62,345 nucleotides of DNA from DASSNR01 sp036278935 (GTDB lineage: Bacteria; Gemmatimonadota; Gemmatimonadetes; Gemmatimonadales; Gemmatimonadaceae). Below, piece after piece: positions 1 to 8,978 of the stretch. The notes under the pieces were generated by a model. That model did no database searches and was not told the origin of the DNA. It worked only from the letters and a program-made list of their open reading frames with translations. The stretch covers positions 1 to 62,345 of the forward strand of contig DASUKA010000175.1 of assembly GCA_036278935.1 (NCBI GenBank). The letters are read 5' to 3'. Position 1 is the first letter of the stretch, and the number at the start of each line of letters is the position of its first letter. The translations under genes were made by a program, and so were the position numbers.

Positions 1-463
1 GGTTGCGCACATTCTGCGCGGAGCTCGCAATATCCTCACGAGCGGCATTCACGCCGGCCTTGGCGGCTTTTGGCTGGAGAAAGGTGCTGGCGCTGAGGTT
101 GTAGTTCACCCCCAGGAAGTAGTTGGACGTCACCACGTCCGCCGCCGCACCCAGAGTGGTACCGAACTGGGGTGAGACGCCCTGCTTCTGGTAGCTGCCA
201 CTGAGACGGGCGCTGGCGCTGGGCAGCAGACCGGCGTAGGCGCTCCGGAGCTGCGCCGCGGCAGGCCCCTGATTGTCGACCGTCTGCAGGTGCGCCGGGT
301 TGTTCTTGAGCGCGAGCGAGATGGCCTGATCGAGCGTCAGGACCGGGCCTTTCGGTGTGGTCGTGTCGGCCGCTGTGGCCGGAGATTGTGCACGCACCGT
401 GGCGCCGGCCAGCGGAGCGCCGGCCAGGGCGAGCGCGGTCGCGAGGAAAAAACGGGGTCGCAT
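1..463 (-). CDS. TolC-family outer membrane efflux protein, 3' end outside window
   Basis: Reading leftward from the ATG at 463 gives 154 codons without a stop, and the frame leaves the window. The product opens with a signal peptide (MRPRFFLATALALAGAPLAG) ending near an AQS site. The mature start then has the TolC repeat signature LTLDQAISLALKNNP, followed by an alternating helix/strand pattern (AQLRSAYAGLLPSASARLS). TolC proteins are trimeric outer-membrane channels for tripartite efflux or type I secretion. The start has a GAGGAC ribosome site about 8 bases upstream. No pump subunit is visible because the gene runs off the edge, so the substrate is unknown. The family call rests on the N-terminal third only. 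Confidence 0.85.
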   Translation of the reverse strand, partial: MRPRFFLATALALAGAPLAGATVRAQSPATAADTTTPKGPVLTLDQAISLALKNNPAHLQTVDNQGPAAAQLRSAYAGLLPSASARLSGSYQKQGVSPQFGTTLGAAADVVTSNYFLGVNYNLSASTFLQPKAAKAGVNAAREDIASSAQNVRN

Positions 464-675
464 CAGGTGGAGTCCTCGGGAGGTGTCTGGCGGATCGTAC
501 GGGGAAGGCCCACGGGCGGTTTCAACGCCGGCCTCGGCACCGCATGCCGCGCATGCGGGGCGGCGCAACGCGGGACATGGGCCTGTCTGGAGAATAATCA
601 TGTGTAGCCCGGAATGCCCGGGCCCCGAAGCAGGCGCCGTGAAGGGTAGCGCACGCCGGCCGTAGTCGCGCAAGC

Positions 676-703
676 AAAAATGCCCCGCGCGGCGCAGGGC
701 ATT
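676..703 (-). terminator. Rho-independent terminator
   Basis: Perfect 7-bp arms (AATGCCC and GGGCATT) enclose an 11-nt GC-rich loop. On the minus strand they are followed directly by a run of five T. The site lies 28 bp past the stop of the minus-strand gene ending at 731, so it should end the creatininase-secreted protein transcript before the TolC gene. Confidence 0.75.
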
Positions 704-730
704 GCTGCTACATGATACGCGAGCCGCGGT

Positions 731-1411
731 TTACCCCGGCGGCTCGTCCCGAACCGCCGTAACGCCTTGCGCCTGGAGCTGAACCTTCAGCACGCGGCCC
801 TCCGGGTCCACCCAGAGCTGCCGCGTGTCGCCGTTCGGCGCCGTGAGCGTGAGATGCCGCGCCATGAGCGGATCGCCCCCGATGGCCAGCTCCTCCTGGC
901 CATCGGGCTTCACGTGCATCATGATCTGGGCATTGCGGCGGGGAATGACCACGGGGACCGCGCCGCTGTGACTGCGGTGCGCCAGAAAATAGTACTGGTG
1001 GAACACATCGTCGTCCAGCACGATCGCGCCGTCGGAGACGATGTATTCCTTGGCCGACTCGCCGCGCGGGGTCACCACGCGGGCGCTGAAGCGGCCGCGC
1101 CCGATCTGACCGCTCAGCCGCTCCTGCAGCCGTGAGCCCGTACGTACCTCCACCTGGTAGGCCAGCGGCGAGCCGGCGCTGTCGGTGCGGAGTGCCGGGG
1201 CAAGCTGCTGTGAAGCGATCTGCACGGTGGCGCTGGCGATGAAGACGGCGCCGCCCGCTTTCGCACTTCGCCGGATGGTGAAGGTCTCGTGGCCGATGCA
1301 CGAGGAGCCGCGATAGATCGTGAAGCTTCCTTCATCGACCGTTGTCACCTGCGCGTGCCCGACGAGGGGGATGGCGAGGATGACAGCGGACAGGAGGGCG
1401 GTGTAGCGCAT
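731..1411 (-). CDS. secreted protein of unknown function
   Basis: 226 residues. A clear signal peptide (MRYTALLSAVILAIPLVGHAQ) is followed by a beta-rich mature domain with motifs such as SFTIYRGSSCIGHETFTI and, near the end, LWVDPEGRVLKVQL. The end pattern resembles periplasmic proteins that read out a modified substrate, such as DUF3108-like lipocalin/beta-barrel folds, but I do not recognise the family and assign no function. It lies 36 bp downstream of the creatininase-family gene on the same strand and is followed by an intrinsic terminator, so the two genes are probably one transcript. Confidence 0.6.
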   Translation of the reverse strand: MRYTALLSAVILAIPLVGHAQVTTVDEGSFTIYRGSSCIGHETFTIRRSAKAGGAVFIASATVQIASQQLAPALRTDSAGSPLAYQVEVRTGSRLQERLSGQIGRGRFSARVVTPRGESAKEYIVSDGAIVLDDDVFHQYYFLAHRSHSGAVPVVIPRRNAQIMMHVKPDGQEELAIGGDPLMARHLTLTAPNGDTRQLWVDPEGRVLKVQLQAQGVTAVRDEPPG

Positions 1412-1447
1412 GGATCCGGATTGATACCCTGTGCCGGTCGGGAGGGT

Positions 1448-2194
1448 TCACTCCTGTGGGCTGGGGATGCGGAGAACGTGGTCGCTCACGCGCCGGCAGA
1501 TCCGTTCGTAGATGGCGCGTCCCTTGGCGGCGGTGGCGAGTGTGGGGCAGCCGATGGACCCCGCGCTCTTCTTCGGGACGCGCAGCCAGCCACGCCGGTA
1601 ACGGCGCAGCGCGTCACGCGACATCATGGAGTCCTGCGACAGCTCCATGTGCACGAGCTCCGGCGCGAGATACAGCATGAGCGAGGTGTCCACCTCCCCG
1701 CCGTGCATGTGACCGCTCTGCCCCTCGAGGAGATCGGCGATGTCCACGGCGAAAATATCCACCACGCGCACGCGGGCAATAGTTGTGATGACGGTGGCCA
1801 GCGCCTCCTCCTCGGGATCGTGATCGTGCGCGGTGAGTAGAATACATTCGCGGAAGCCCGAGGTCTCCCACGAGGCGAGGAGATCGTTGAGCATGCGGTG
1901 CAGCGTCTTCTTGCGCATCGAGGCGTTGCCCGGAAAGGCGCGCTCGGTATTCACGTTCACGCCATACTCGACGGTGGGGGCGCGAATGATCCCGTGCGTG
2001 GAGGAGAGGTCGTCGATCATCGCATCGGCGATGATGGTGGCGGTGCCGAGTGGCAGGTGCGGCCCGTGCTGCTCGCAGGTGCCAACGGGGATCAGGAGGC
2101 GTGGGTCGCGCGCGAGCACATCCGCAACCTGACCGGGACTCATATCTTTCAGGCGTCGCGGCGACGGCGCCGGGACATGGAGGGGAGCAGCCAT
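1448..2194 (-). CDS. creatininase-family amidohydrolase with altered metal site
   Basis: 248 residues. The signature IPVGTCEQHGPHLPLGT near residue 37 is the creatininase/MftE-type metal-binding segment (Glu and His of EQH). In characterised creatininase an Asp follows 9 residues after this His (D45 in the Pseudomonas enzyme); here that position is Ala (LGTA). The second metal motif, usually NGHGGN or NxHxE, reads TAHDHDPEE. The fold call is safe, but canonical two-metal chemistry is doubtful. The start was placed at the ATG at 2194 because it lies just before the conserved domain. It diverges from the histidine kinase, whose proposed GTG is only 16 bp away, leaving no room for separate promoters. 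Confidence 0.75.
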   Translation of the reverse strand: MAAPLHVPAPSPRRLKDMSPGQVADVLARDPRLLIPVGTCEQHGPHLPLGTATIIADAMIDDLSSTHGIIRAPTVEYGVNVNTERAFPGNASMRKKTLHRMLNDLLASWETSGFRECILLTAHDHDPEEEALATVITTIARVRVVDIFAVDIADLLEGQSGHMHGGEVDTSLMLYLAPELVHMELSQDSMMSRDALRRYRRGWLRVPKKSAGSIGCPTLATAAKGRAIYERICRRVSDHVLRIPSPQE

Positions 2195-2210
2195 TTCCGA
2201 ACCGGAAGAT

Positions 2211-5200
2211 GTGGAGCGAGCACACCGGAGCGCGCGGCGCGCAGCGCTGTGGGCGCACGGGTGGATGCTCGCGGCGGCCATCGCGCTCCTGTCGGGAGCG
2301 CAATGGCTGCGTGCCTGGGAAGTACGCTATCTCGTGGTCGCCGCGGGCGCCACGGTGGCGGCTACCGCGACATCGATGCTCCTGCCCCGCGCCGCGCGGC
2401 GCTGGGCGCTCGCGAGCGGCGCCGCGGCAGCGGTGTTCTGCGTGCTGGCGGCGTCCGCGCAGCGCACGCTCTCCCGTATCGCCGGCGACTGGCCAGCGTA
2501 CCGCGCACATGAGCTGGCCGATGGGAACAGCGCGCTCGCCGCGGATCTGAACCGGACGGCGCGGACCCTCCGGAGTGCTGCCACGCAGGCCCTGGATGCG
2601 CCGGCCGATCCCGCTGCGGCCTTCACGGCGCTCGCCCGTCTGGTCCCGCGTCACGCGGCCTGGGGCGTGGTGCTCTACCGCGCGGGAATGCCGGTGGCGT
2701 GGGCTGGGCACATCGTGACCAGTGGCGCCGCGCCCGACTCCGATGCGCGTGCCGCACCGCTCTCGGCCGGCTTCACCCCATTCTATCTGACGCTCAGCAG
2801 CGCGACCTCCCGCGGCGGTGACCGCGCCGTGGCCACCGCCGTGGTCCACGCGCGATCACCAGCGGAGCACTTTGCCATGGGACTCGCGAACCGCGTCGCG
2901 ACGCGCGTGGGCCTCCGCGATTTCCGCTTCGCGAGCGCCGGCGCGCGGGATTCGCTCGCGGGCTCGTTCGCCTTCGCGGTCGGGGCGGATACCCTCTTCC
3001 GTGCGCAGCCGGTGCCACTGGGCGCGGCGGAGACCGCGCTGCTGGTGGAATCCCGCGCTCGCTACCACGGCGGCGTGGCCATTGCCGTGGCGCTGCTTCT
3101 GTTTCTCATCGCAGCCTGGCGGCGGGATTCGGCGCCGGGTTGGCCCGTGGCGCCCCTGGCCGTTGTGCTCCTGGTGCTCGCGCTGGTGCCGCTCAACGCC
3201 TTCTCGGGCGCCACCGTTCTCTTCGATCCCACCGTCTATTTCGCGTCGCTTGGCGGCGCCTTCAGTGCGAGCGCCGGTGCGCTCATGCTCACCGGCGCGG
3301 TGGTCCTGCTCGCGCTCCTCATGCTGCTGCGCGCGCGAGCCCGTGTGGGATGGCGTCCGCTGGCCGCGGTGGCTGCCGCGGCGATCATCATCGGGAGCCC
3401 GTTCCTGCTGCGCGCGCTCTCGCGCGGCATCACTCCTCCGCCCGGCGGCGTGAGCAACACGCTCTGGCTGGCCTGGGAGATCGCGCTCTTCCTCGTGGCG
3501 GCGGCGTTGCTGGTGGCCGCCTCGGCCGCGGGGAGCACGGCGCTGGGCATGCGGCGCGGTGCTCCGCCTGCGCTGGCTCCGGTGCTTGCGGCGGTGGCCG
3601 CCGTGGCCGGCCCGCTGGTGCTCCGCGCGCCGGCGCACTGGCCCGAGTGGTACCAGGTGCTCTGGGTGATCGCCATTGGTGTACTGGCGCTCACGCGCCG
3701 GCATCAGCGGCTGGTGTTCACGGCGGCCACGGTGGCGGCGCTGGGCGCGACGACGCTCACCTGGAACGCGGGCGTGCGCGGCCGCATCGCGCTGGCGAAT
3801 CGCGACGTGGCGGCGCTGGATTCCATCCAGCCGGATGTGGCGCAGGTCCTGGCCCTGCTGGCCGACTCGCTCCAGGCGGGCGCCCCGCCCACCTCAGAAG
3901 CCGCGCTTCTTCAACGCTACGTGCAATCCGACCTGGAAGGAACGGGGTACCCGGTGCGCATGACCAGCTGGACGCGCGACGGGCGCCCCGCTGCCCGGCT
4001 CGCGCTGGCCTCGTTCGAACCGCCGGCGCCGCAGATGGACAGGGTGGTGAGCGAGGCGCGCGCATCGGGCACGCGAGTGATTCAGCCCGTGCTGGGATGG
4101 CCGGGTACCTTCCTGGTGCTCGCCGTCCCGTTCCCCGGTGGGGAAGTGACCTCGGTGGCCGTGGCGCCTCGCACGCGGCTCATTGCGGAGAATCCCTTCA
4201 ATACGCTGCTTGGCCTGTCGCCGCACGAGATGGGCACCCCGCCATACCGGCTGTCGCTCACCGGCGCCACACAGGCCGGCCTGGAAAGCCGGCTGCAGCC
4301 AGGGGTAACCAGCTGGCGGCGCGCAGCGGGCGAGCTGCATGGAGATCGGCTGATCCAGACGGGTGCCGGCCCGGCGCGCGCCCATATCGAGGTGGTGCTG
4401 CGCTCGCCCGCCATCCTGGTGCAACGCGGGCTGCTGGTGGTGCTGTTGGACCTCCTGATCGTGGCGGCGCTCTGGATCGTGAGCGCACTCCCGGACGGGG
4501 CGCTCACGCGCTGGTGGCGCGGCCGCGTGGGGCGATGGGCAGCGAGCTATCGCGCCCGCCTCACGGTGGCGCTCTTCGCCTTCTTCGTCATTCCCGAGAT
4601 CGCGTTCGCCTTCTGGTCCTACCAGCGGCTGCAGTCCGAAGATCGCGAGTCACGCGAGCTGCTATTGCGCGGCACGTTGCGCGCGGCGTCGCGCGGCACG
4701 CTCCCCGGCGCGATGGAGGCGCTGGGGGAGCAGCTCGGGACGCCGCTCCTGGTGTACGCGAATGGGATGCTGTGGCAGGCGAGCGAGCCGCTCTACGCGC
4801 AGCTCGCGCCCGCGGGGCGTTGGCTGCCGCCATCCGTCTATCTCACACTCCGCCAGTCGCGCGAGGTGTATACCAGCCGCGTCGCGCGCGTCGGTGGCGA
4901 CCGGATGCTCTTCGGCTATCAGCCGGCGGTGGGGCCGCTGGGGCAGGAGATGGTGGTGGCGGCACCAGCACGAGGGCGCGAGGAGGCGATGGGCCAGCGA
5001 CGGCACGACCTGGGTGTCCTCGTGCTCTTCGCGACGGTCATCGGCGCGATAGCGGCCCTCTGGTTGAGCGGGATGGCGGCGCGCTCGCTCGCTCTTCCCA
5101 TCGGTCGGCTGCGCGGAGCTGCGCTCGCCATCGCCGCCGGCGAACGGGAGCCGCCGTTGTCAGGAACTCCTCCCGAGGAGTTCGTGCCGGTGTTCACCGC

Positions 5201-6293
5201 CTTCCGTCACATGGCGGCGGATCTGGGGGAGAGTCGCGCCGCGCTGGAATCCGCGCAGCGCCGCACCAACGCGGTGCTGCGCAATGTGGCGAGCGGCGTG
5301 GTGGCGGTCACGCGGGACGGGACGATCACGCTGGCCAATCCCCGGGCCGAGGCGCTCGTCGGACAATCCCTCCCCGCCGATGCGTCGCTCGATGCGGTGA
5401 CCACAGCCGAGCTCGCCGGCCGCGTGCAGGAGTTTCTGGGGCGCACCACCGAGGAGGAGGAATTCGAAGTGGTGCTGGGGGAGCGGCAGGTGCAGGCGCG
5501 ACTGGTGCGGCTGGCGAGCGGCGGCGGCGGTGCCGTGCTGACGCTGGATGATCTGACCGAGCTGGCTCGCGCGCAACGCGTGCTGGCGTGGGGGGAGATG
5601 GCGCGGCAGGTGGCGCACGAGATCAAGAATCCGCTCACGCCTATCCGCCTCGGTGTGCAGCATCTCCGACGCGCGCGGGCCGACGCGCGCGTCGACTTCG
5701 ACCGGATTCTCGAGCAGAACGTGCAGCGCATCCTCGCGGAGATCGACCGGCTGGATGAGATCGCGCGGAGCTTCAGCCGCTACGGCGTGGCGCCGGTGGA
5801 CCGCATTCCGGCGGGGACGCTGGACGTGGCGGCCGCGGTGCGCGACGTGGTGGAGCTGGAACGGATCGGTCACGATGCGGTCACCTGGACGGTCGATGGG
5901 GCGGAAGCGCCGGTCGACGCCGTGGCGCGGGAGGACGAGCTGCGCGAGGTGCTGCTGAACGTGCTGGAGAATGCGCGGCTGGCGGAGGCGGGATGCGTGG
6001 GGGTGCGCGTGCAACGGCGCGCGGGGCGGGTGGTGATCGAGGTCCGGGATGACGGATGCGGCATTCCCGCGGCCGTGCTGCCGCGGATCTTCGAGCCGCA
6101 CTTTTCCACCCGCACGCGTGGCAGTGGGCTCGGACTCGCCATCAGCCGCCGCCTGGTGGAAGGGTGGGGTGGGGCCATGGGCATCGCCAGCACGGAGGGG
6201 GCCGGCACGACCGTACGTATCGAACTGCGTGAGCCGGATATGACGCACGACGGGAGCGGCAGCGGGGAAGAACCCGCGGCGTCCAAGGTGTAG
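2211..6293 (+). CDS. very large NtrY-like membrane sensor histidine kinase
   Basis: 1360 residues. Three N-terminal membrane segments are followed by an extracytoplasmic stretch, a long block of further membrane helices (about 280-500), a second extracytoplasmic region, and two helices near 740-805. After a final helix come a HAMP-like linker (about 945-1000), a PAS domain, a HisKA domain with VAHEIKNPLTP (phosphoacceptor His1136), and a HATPase domain with the N box LLNVLENARLAE, DDGCGIP and GSGLGLAIS. HEIKNPLTP is typical of the NtrB/NtrY class, which works with NtrC-type regulators; the NtrC-type gene at 28017 is a possible partner. The N-terminal half is far longer than in standard NtrY (about 700-750 aa). 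The start is GTG; ATG at 2265 is an alternative. Confidence 0.85.
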   Translation: MERAHRSARRAALWAHGWMLAAAIALLSGAQWLRAWEVRYLVVAAGATVAATATSMLLPRAARRWALASGAAAAVFCVLAASAQRTLSRIAGDWPAYRAHELADGNSALAADLNRTARTLRSAATQALDAPADPAAAFTALARLVPRHAAWGVVLYRAGMPVAWAGHIVTSGAAPDSDARAAPLSAGFTPFYLTLSSATSRGGDRAVATAVVHARSPAEHFAMGLANRVATRVGLRDFRFASAGARDSLAGSFAFAVGADTLFRAQPVPLGAAETALLVESRARYHGGVAIAVALLLFLIAAWRRDSAPGWPVAPLAVVLLVLALVPLNAFSGATVLFDPTVYFASLGGAFSASAGALMLTGAVVLLALLMLLRARARVGWRPLAAVAAAAIIIGSPFLLRALSRGITPPPGGVSNTLWLAWEIALFLVAAALLVAASAAGSTALGMRRGAPPALAPVLAAVAAVAGPLVLRAPAHWPEWYQVLWVIAIGVLALTRRHQRLVFTAATVAALGATTLTWNAGVRGRIALANRDVAALDSIQPDVAQVLALLADSLQAGAPPTSEAALLQRYVQSDLEGTGYPVRMTSWTRDGRPAARLALASFEPPAPQMDRVVSEARASGTRVIQPVLGWPGTFLVLAVPFPGGEVTSVAVAPRTRLIAENPFNTLLGLSPHEMGTPPYRLSLTGATQAGLESRLQPGVTSWRRAAGELHGDRLIQTGAGPARAHIEVVLRSPAILVQRGLLVVLLDLLIVAALWIVSALPDGALTRWWRGRVGRWAASYRARLTVALFAFFVIPEIAFAFWSYQRLQSEDRESRELLLRGTLRAASRGTLPGAMEALGEQLGTPLLVYANGMLWQASEPLYAQLAPAGRWLPPSVYLTLRQSREVYTSRVARVGGDRMLFGYQPAVGPLGQEMVVAAPARGREEAMGQRRHDLGVLVLFATVIGAIAALWLSGMAARSLALPIGRLRGAALAIAAGEREPPLSGTPPEEFVPVFTAFRHMAADLGESRAALESAQRRTNAVLRNVASGVVAVTRDGTITLANPRAEALVGQSLPADASLDAVTTAELAGRVQEFLGRTTEEEEFEVVLGERQVQARLVRLASGGGGAVLTLDDLTELARAQRVLAWGEMARQVAHEIKNPLTPIRLGVQHLRRARADARVDFDRILEQNVQRILAEIDRLDEIARSFSRYGVAPVDRIPAGTLDVAAAVRDVVELERIGHDAVTWTVDGAEAPVDAVAREDELREVLLNVLENARLAEAGCVGVRVQRRAGRVVIEVRDDGCGIPAAVLPRIFEPHFSTRTRGSGLGLAISRRLVEGWGGAMGIASTEGAGTTVRIELREPDMTHDGSGSGEEPAASKV

Positions 6294-6462
6294 TACTCCG
6301 GCGGCCTCCAGCGCCGATGCCGCTTGCTCCCGGCGTCCCGGGCCGCGCGGTATCTTATACGCATCATTCCGTGCGACGCCGCCGGGTATGGGGGGCGGCG
6401 TACTCGCCCTTCAGCCGTCTGATGACTCGTCCTGTGTACCATACTCGCTCCGACGGCGCCTG

Positions 6463-7647
6463 ATGAACGCCGATCCGACGGACGTGCTCGACACGATACC
6501 GGATGGTCTGCTCGCCTTCGCGCCGGACTGGCGCGTCGTGCTCGTGAATCAGACCGCCGCAGCGCTCATGGGTCTGCCGCGTGCGGAGCTGCTCGGCAAG
6601 GCACTCGGCGTCGATCTCGTCTATCTGGATGAGATACGGCTGACGGTCTATCACGAGGTGATGCGCGACCGCGAGTCGCGTTCCATTCCGGGCGCGCGGC
6701 TCGCCGGCCCGGGCGCCGGCGAGCGGGTGTTCGAGGGGCACGTGTATCCCGCGACGTCGGGTGGCATAGTGGTCATCTTCCGGGACGTCACCGACCGTGC
6801 GCGCACCGATGCGGAGGCGCGCGCGTCGTACGCGGCGCTCGCCGGCCGGCTGGCGGAGTGCGATGCGGCGCGCTCGCGCATGGAGGTGGAGAACAGCGCC
6901 AAGAGTCAGCTCCTTGCCACACTCAGTCACGAGATGCGCACGCCGCTCAATTCCATCCTCGGCTACGCCGAGCTGCTCGACATGCGGCTCGCCGGTCCAG
7001 TGACCGACGAGCAGCGTACGCATCTCGGGCGGGTACGCATGAGTGCGCGGCATCTGCTCGATCTGGTGAACGCGGTGCTCGATCTCGGGAAGATCGAGGC
7101 GGGAGAACTGGCGCCGCGCCGCGAGCCCGCGGAGGCGAGCGAGGCCGTGCAGGTGGCGCTGGCCCTCGTGCATCCGCAGATCGTGAGTCGCGGGCTCACG
7201 GTCATCGATCGCACGGCGCAACAGCCACCGGCACGGTACGTGGGGGATGTGACGCGCGTGCGGCAGATTCTCGTCAATCTTCTCTCCAACGCCACCAAGT
7301 TCGCTGAGGTGGGCGGGCGGGTGACGGTGGAGTGTGCAACGGTGGCATCGGCGGACGTCGAGTCGCAATTGGAGGGCGCAGGGCCATGGGCTCGCATCAC
7401 GGTGGAGGACACGGGGGTGGGGATTCCGCCCGAGGAGAGGGAGCGAATCTTCGAGCCATTCGTCCAGCTGGAGCCGGGCCACCGTCACGAAGCTGGCGGG
7501 GCCGGGCTCGGACTGCCGATCAGCCGCCGCCTGGCGCGGCTCATGGGGGGCGACGTGACGGTGCGCAGCCACCCGGGAGAGGGGTCGGTGTTCACGCTCT
7601 GGCTGCCGGCAGCGCCTTTGCCTCAGACACCGGGCGCGGTGGAGTAA
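6463..7647 (+). CDS. PAS-domain hybrid-less sensor histidine kinase
   Basis: 394 residues, no membrane segment, so probably cytoplasmic. An N-terminal PAS domain (DVLDTIPDGLLAFAPDWRVV) is followed by a short coiled linker. The HisKA domain has LLATLSHEMRTPLNSILGY with phosphoacceptor His156, and the HATPase has VNLLSNATKF (N box), VEDTGVGIPPEERERIFEPF (G1/F boxes) and GAGLGLPISRRL (G2). No receiver domain is present and no response regulator is adjacent, so this is an orphan kinase. The start was placed at the ATG at 6463 next to the PAS domain; an in-frame ATG at 6388 would add 25 low-complexity residues. A TATCTT/TATAC patch near 6351-6360 may be its promoter. Confidence 0.85.
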   Translation: MNADPTDVLDTIPDGLLAFAPDWRVVLVNQTAAALMGLPRAELLGKALGVDLVYLDEIRLTVYHEVMRDRESRSIPGARLAGPGAGERVFEGHVYPATSGGIVVIFRDVTDRARTDAEARASYAALAGRLAECDAARSRMEVENSAKSQLLATLSHEMRTPLNSILGYAELLDMRLAGPVTDEQRTHLGRVRMSARHLLDLVNAVLDLGKIEAGELAPRREPAEASEAVQVALALVHPQIVSRGLTVIDRTAQQPPARYVGDVTRVRQILVNLLSNATKFAEVGGRVTVECATVASADVESQLEGAGPWARITVEDTGVGIPPEERERIFEPFVQLEPGHRHEAGGAGLGLPISRRLARLMGGDVTVRSHPGEGSVFTLWLPAAPLPQTPGAVE

Positions 7648-7803
7648 GCTGTTGTCGTCGTGATTTCATCGTAGAGACACAGAGAGTACGGCGAGCGGAG
7701 CGCGTGGCGGAGGCGGCGCTGAGACGTCTGATACATACCGCCTGGCGTTGACGCCGCGCGGTCTGCTCGGGAGGCGCACCCCTTGCACGCATCTTCCCTG
7801 AAC

Positions 7804-7831
7804 GTCAACGGACGTCGCGCCGTCCGTTGAC
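7804..7831. repeat. perfect 11-bp inverted repeat
   Basis: GTCAACGGACG and its exact reverse complement CGTCCGTTGAC are separated by 6 bases, and the plus strand then turns T-rich (TGTTATATTCC). It sits 156 bp after the histidine kinase stop and 40 bp before the next start. It could be the terminator of the kinase gene or an operator for the gene at 7872. The rest of 7648-7871 shows no gene. Confidence 0.55.
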
Positions 7832-7871
7832 TGTTATATTCCTGTCACGTCCCCCTCCAGCTTTTTTCGCC

Positions 7872-8918
7872 ATGATGTCACTCTCGCTTGCCGCGCTTCT
7901 GCTCGCCGTCGCGTCCACCATCGCCACCCACGGGCACGTGCATCAAGGGATCCCCGCGTGCGCGTTGGATTCGGTGCAGCGCGTCGCGGTGCCCGCTTCA
8001 CCGGTGATGCCGGCCGATAGCGCGGTGCCGGAGAACGTGGCCGATTCAGGGGACGTCATGGCGTCGGGCAGCGCCGGCGGCGAGGTGGAGGCCGGCGCCA
8101 TCACGCCGCCCGACTCGAGCGTAACCGGTGCGCTCGCGGCCCTGCCCGGGTCGCTCCTGCCGGGGTGCCGGATCATCGCGTACTACGGGAATCCCTTTTC
8201 CAAGCGCATGGGGATTCTGGGCGAGATCCCGCCGGACAGCATGCTCGCACGCCTGCAGCGGCAAGCGGCGGCGTATGCCGCGGCCGACTCGACGGTGCCC
8301 GTGGTGCCTGCGCTCGATCTGATCGTTACGGTGGCACAGGCGGCGCCCGGCAGGGATGGGATGTACCGCCTCCGCATGCCGGACACACTCATCGACCGGG
8401 TGGCGGGGTGGGCCGATCGCGCCAACGCGCTGCTCATCCTCGACGTGCAGGTGGGGAAGAGCACCGTGGCCGCGGAAGTGCAACCGCTCCTGCCGTATCT
8501 CCGGCGCCCCAACGTGCACCTGGCGCTCGATCCCGAGTTCTCGATGAAGCGCGGGCACGCCCCGGGACGCGCAATCGGCACCATGGATGCTTCGGATGTG
8601 AACACCGCCATCGACATGCTGTCGCATCTGGTCGACTCGCTGCACCTGCCGCCGAAGCTGCTCATCGTCCATCGCTTCACCAAGCCCATGCTCACGCACC
8701 GCGCTCAGATCCACCGGGACCCGCGTGTGCAGGTGGTGATCGACATGGACGGCTTCGGCCCGCCATCGCTCAAGCGGAGCTCCTACCGGCATTACGTCCG
8801 TGATGAGCCGGTGGAGTTCGCGGGATTCAAGCTGTTCTACAAGAACGATCGGCCGCTGCTGACGCCGGAGCAGGTGCTCCGGCTCAAGCCGGTGCCGCTG
8901 TTCATATTGTATCAGTAG
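7872..8918 (+). CDS. secreted protein, probable TIM-barrel fold, unknown function
   Basis: 348 residues from the ATG at 7872. It opens with a signal sequence (MMSLSLAALLLAVASTIATHG). An Ala/Pro/Ser/Asp-rich linker of about 90 residues follows, then a compact domain starting at CRIIAYYGNPFSKRMGILGE. This domain has alternating strand/helix segments (VPALDLIVTVAQ, ALLILDVQVGKS, VHLALDPEFSM, LLIVHRFTKPM, VQVVIDMDGFG), which look like successive strands of a TIM barrel with acidic residues at strand ends, as in glycoside-hydrolase-like lipoproteins. No catalytic assignment is made. Upstream is a strong inverted repeat at 7804-7831. Confidence 0.6.
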   Translation: MMSLSLAALLLAVASTIATHGHVHQGIPACALDSVQRVAVPASPVMPADSAVPENVADSGDVMASGSAGGEVEAGAITPPDSSVTGALAALPGSLLPGCRIIAYYGNPFSKRMGILGEIPPDSMLARLQRQAAAYAAADSTVPVVPALDLIVTVAQAAPGRDGMYRLRMPDTLIDRVAGWADRANALLILDVQVGKSTVAAEVQPLLPYLRRPNVHLALDPEFSMKRGHAPGRAIGTMDASDVNTAIDMLSHLVDSLHLPPKLLIVHRFTKPMLTHRAQIHRDPRVQVVIDMDGFGPPSLKRSSYRHYVRDEPVEFAGFKLFYKNDRPLLTPEQVLRLKPVPLFILYQ

Positions 8919-8978
8919 CGTCGGGCGGTCGCGCGTCGTCGCTCCGTCCCGGTTCCCTCACGCCAGCACGCAGACGGC

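Noticed and set aside
2211..5551. Large overlapping plus-strand frame inside the NtrY-like kinase
   Set aside because: Composition is Arg/Ala/Gly-rich with no domain; the kinase frame carries all conserved motifs.
7660..7760. Possible tRNA or small RNA after the histidine kinase
   Set aside because: No cloverleaf pairing or CCA-type end could be built; only a purine-rich stretch is present.
7827..7871. TTG start extending the secreted protein upstream
   Set aside because: It would begin inside the inverted repeat and put 15 extra residues before a good signal peptide that starts at ATG 7872.
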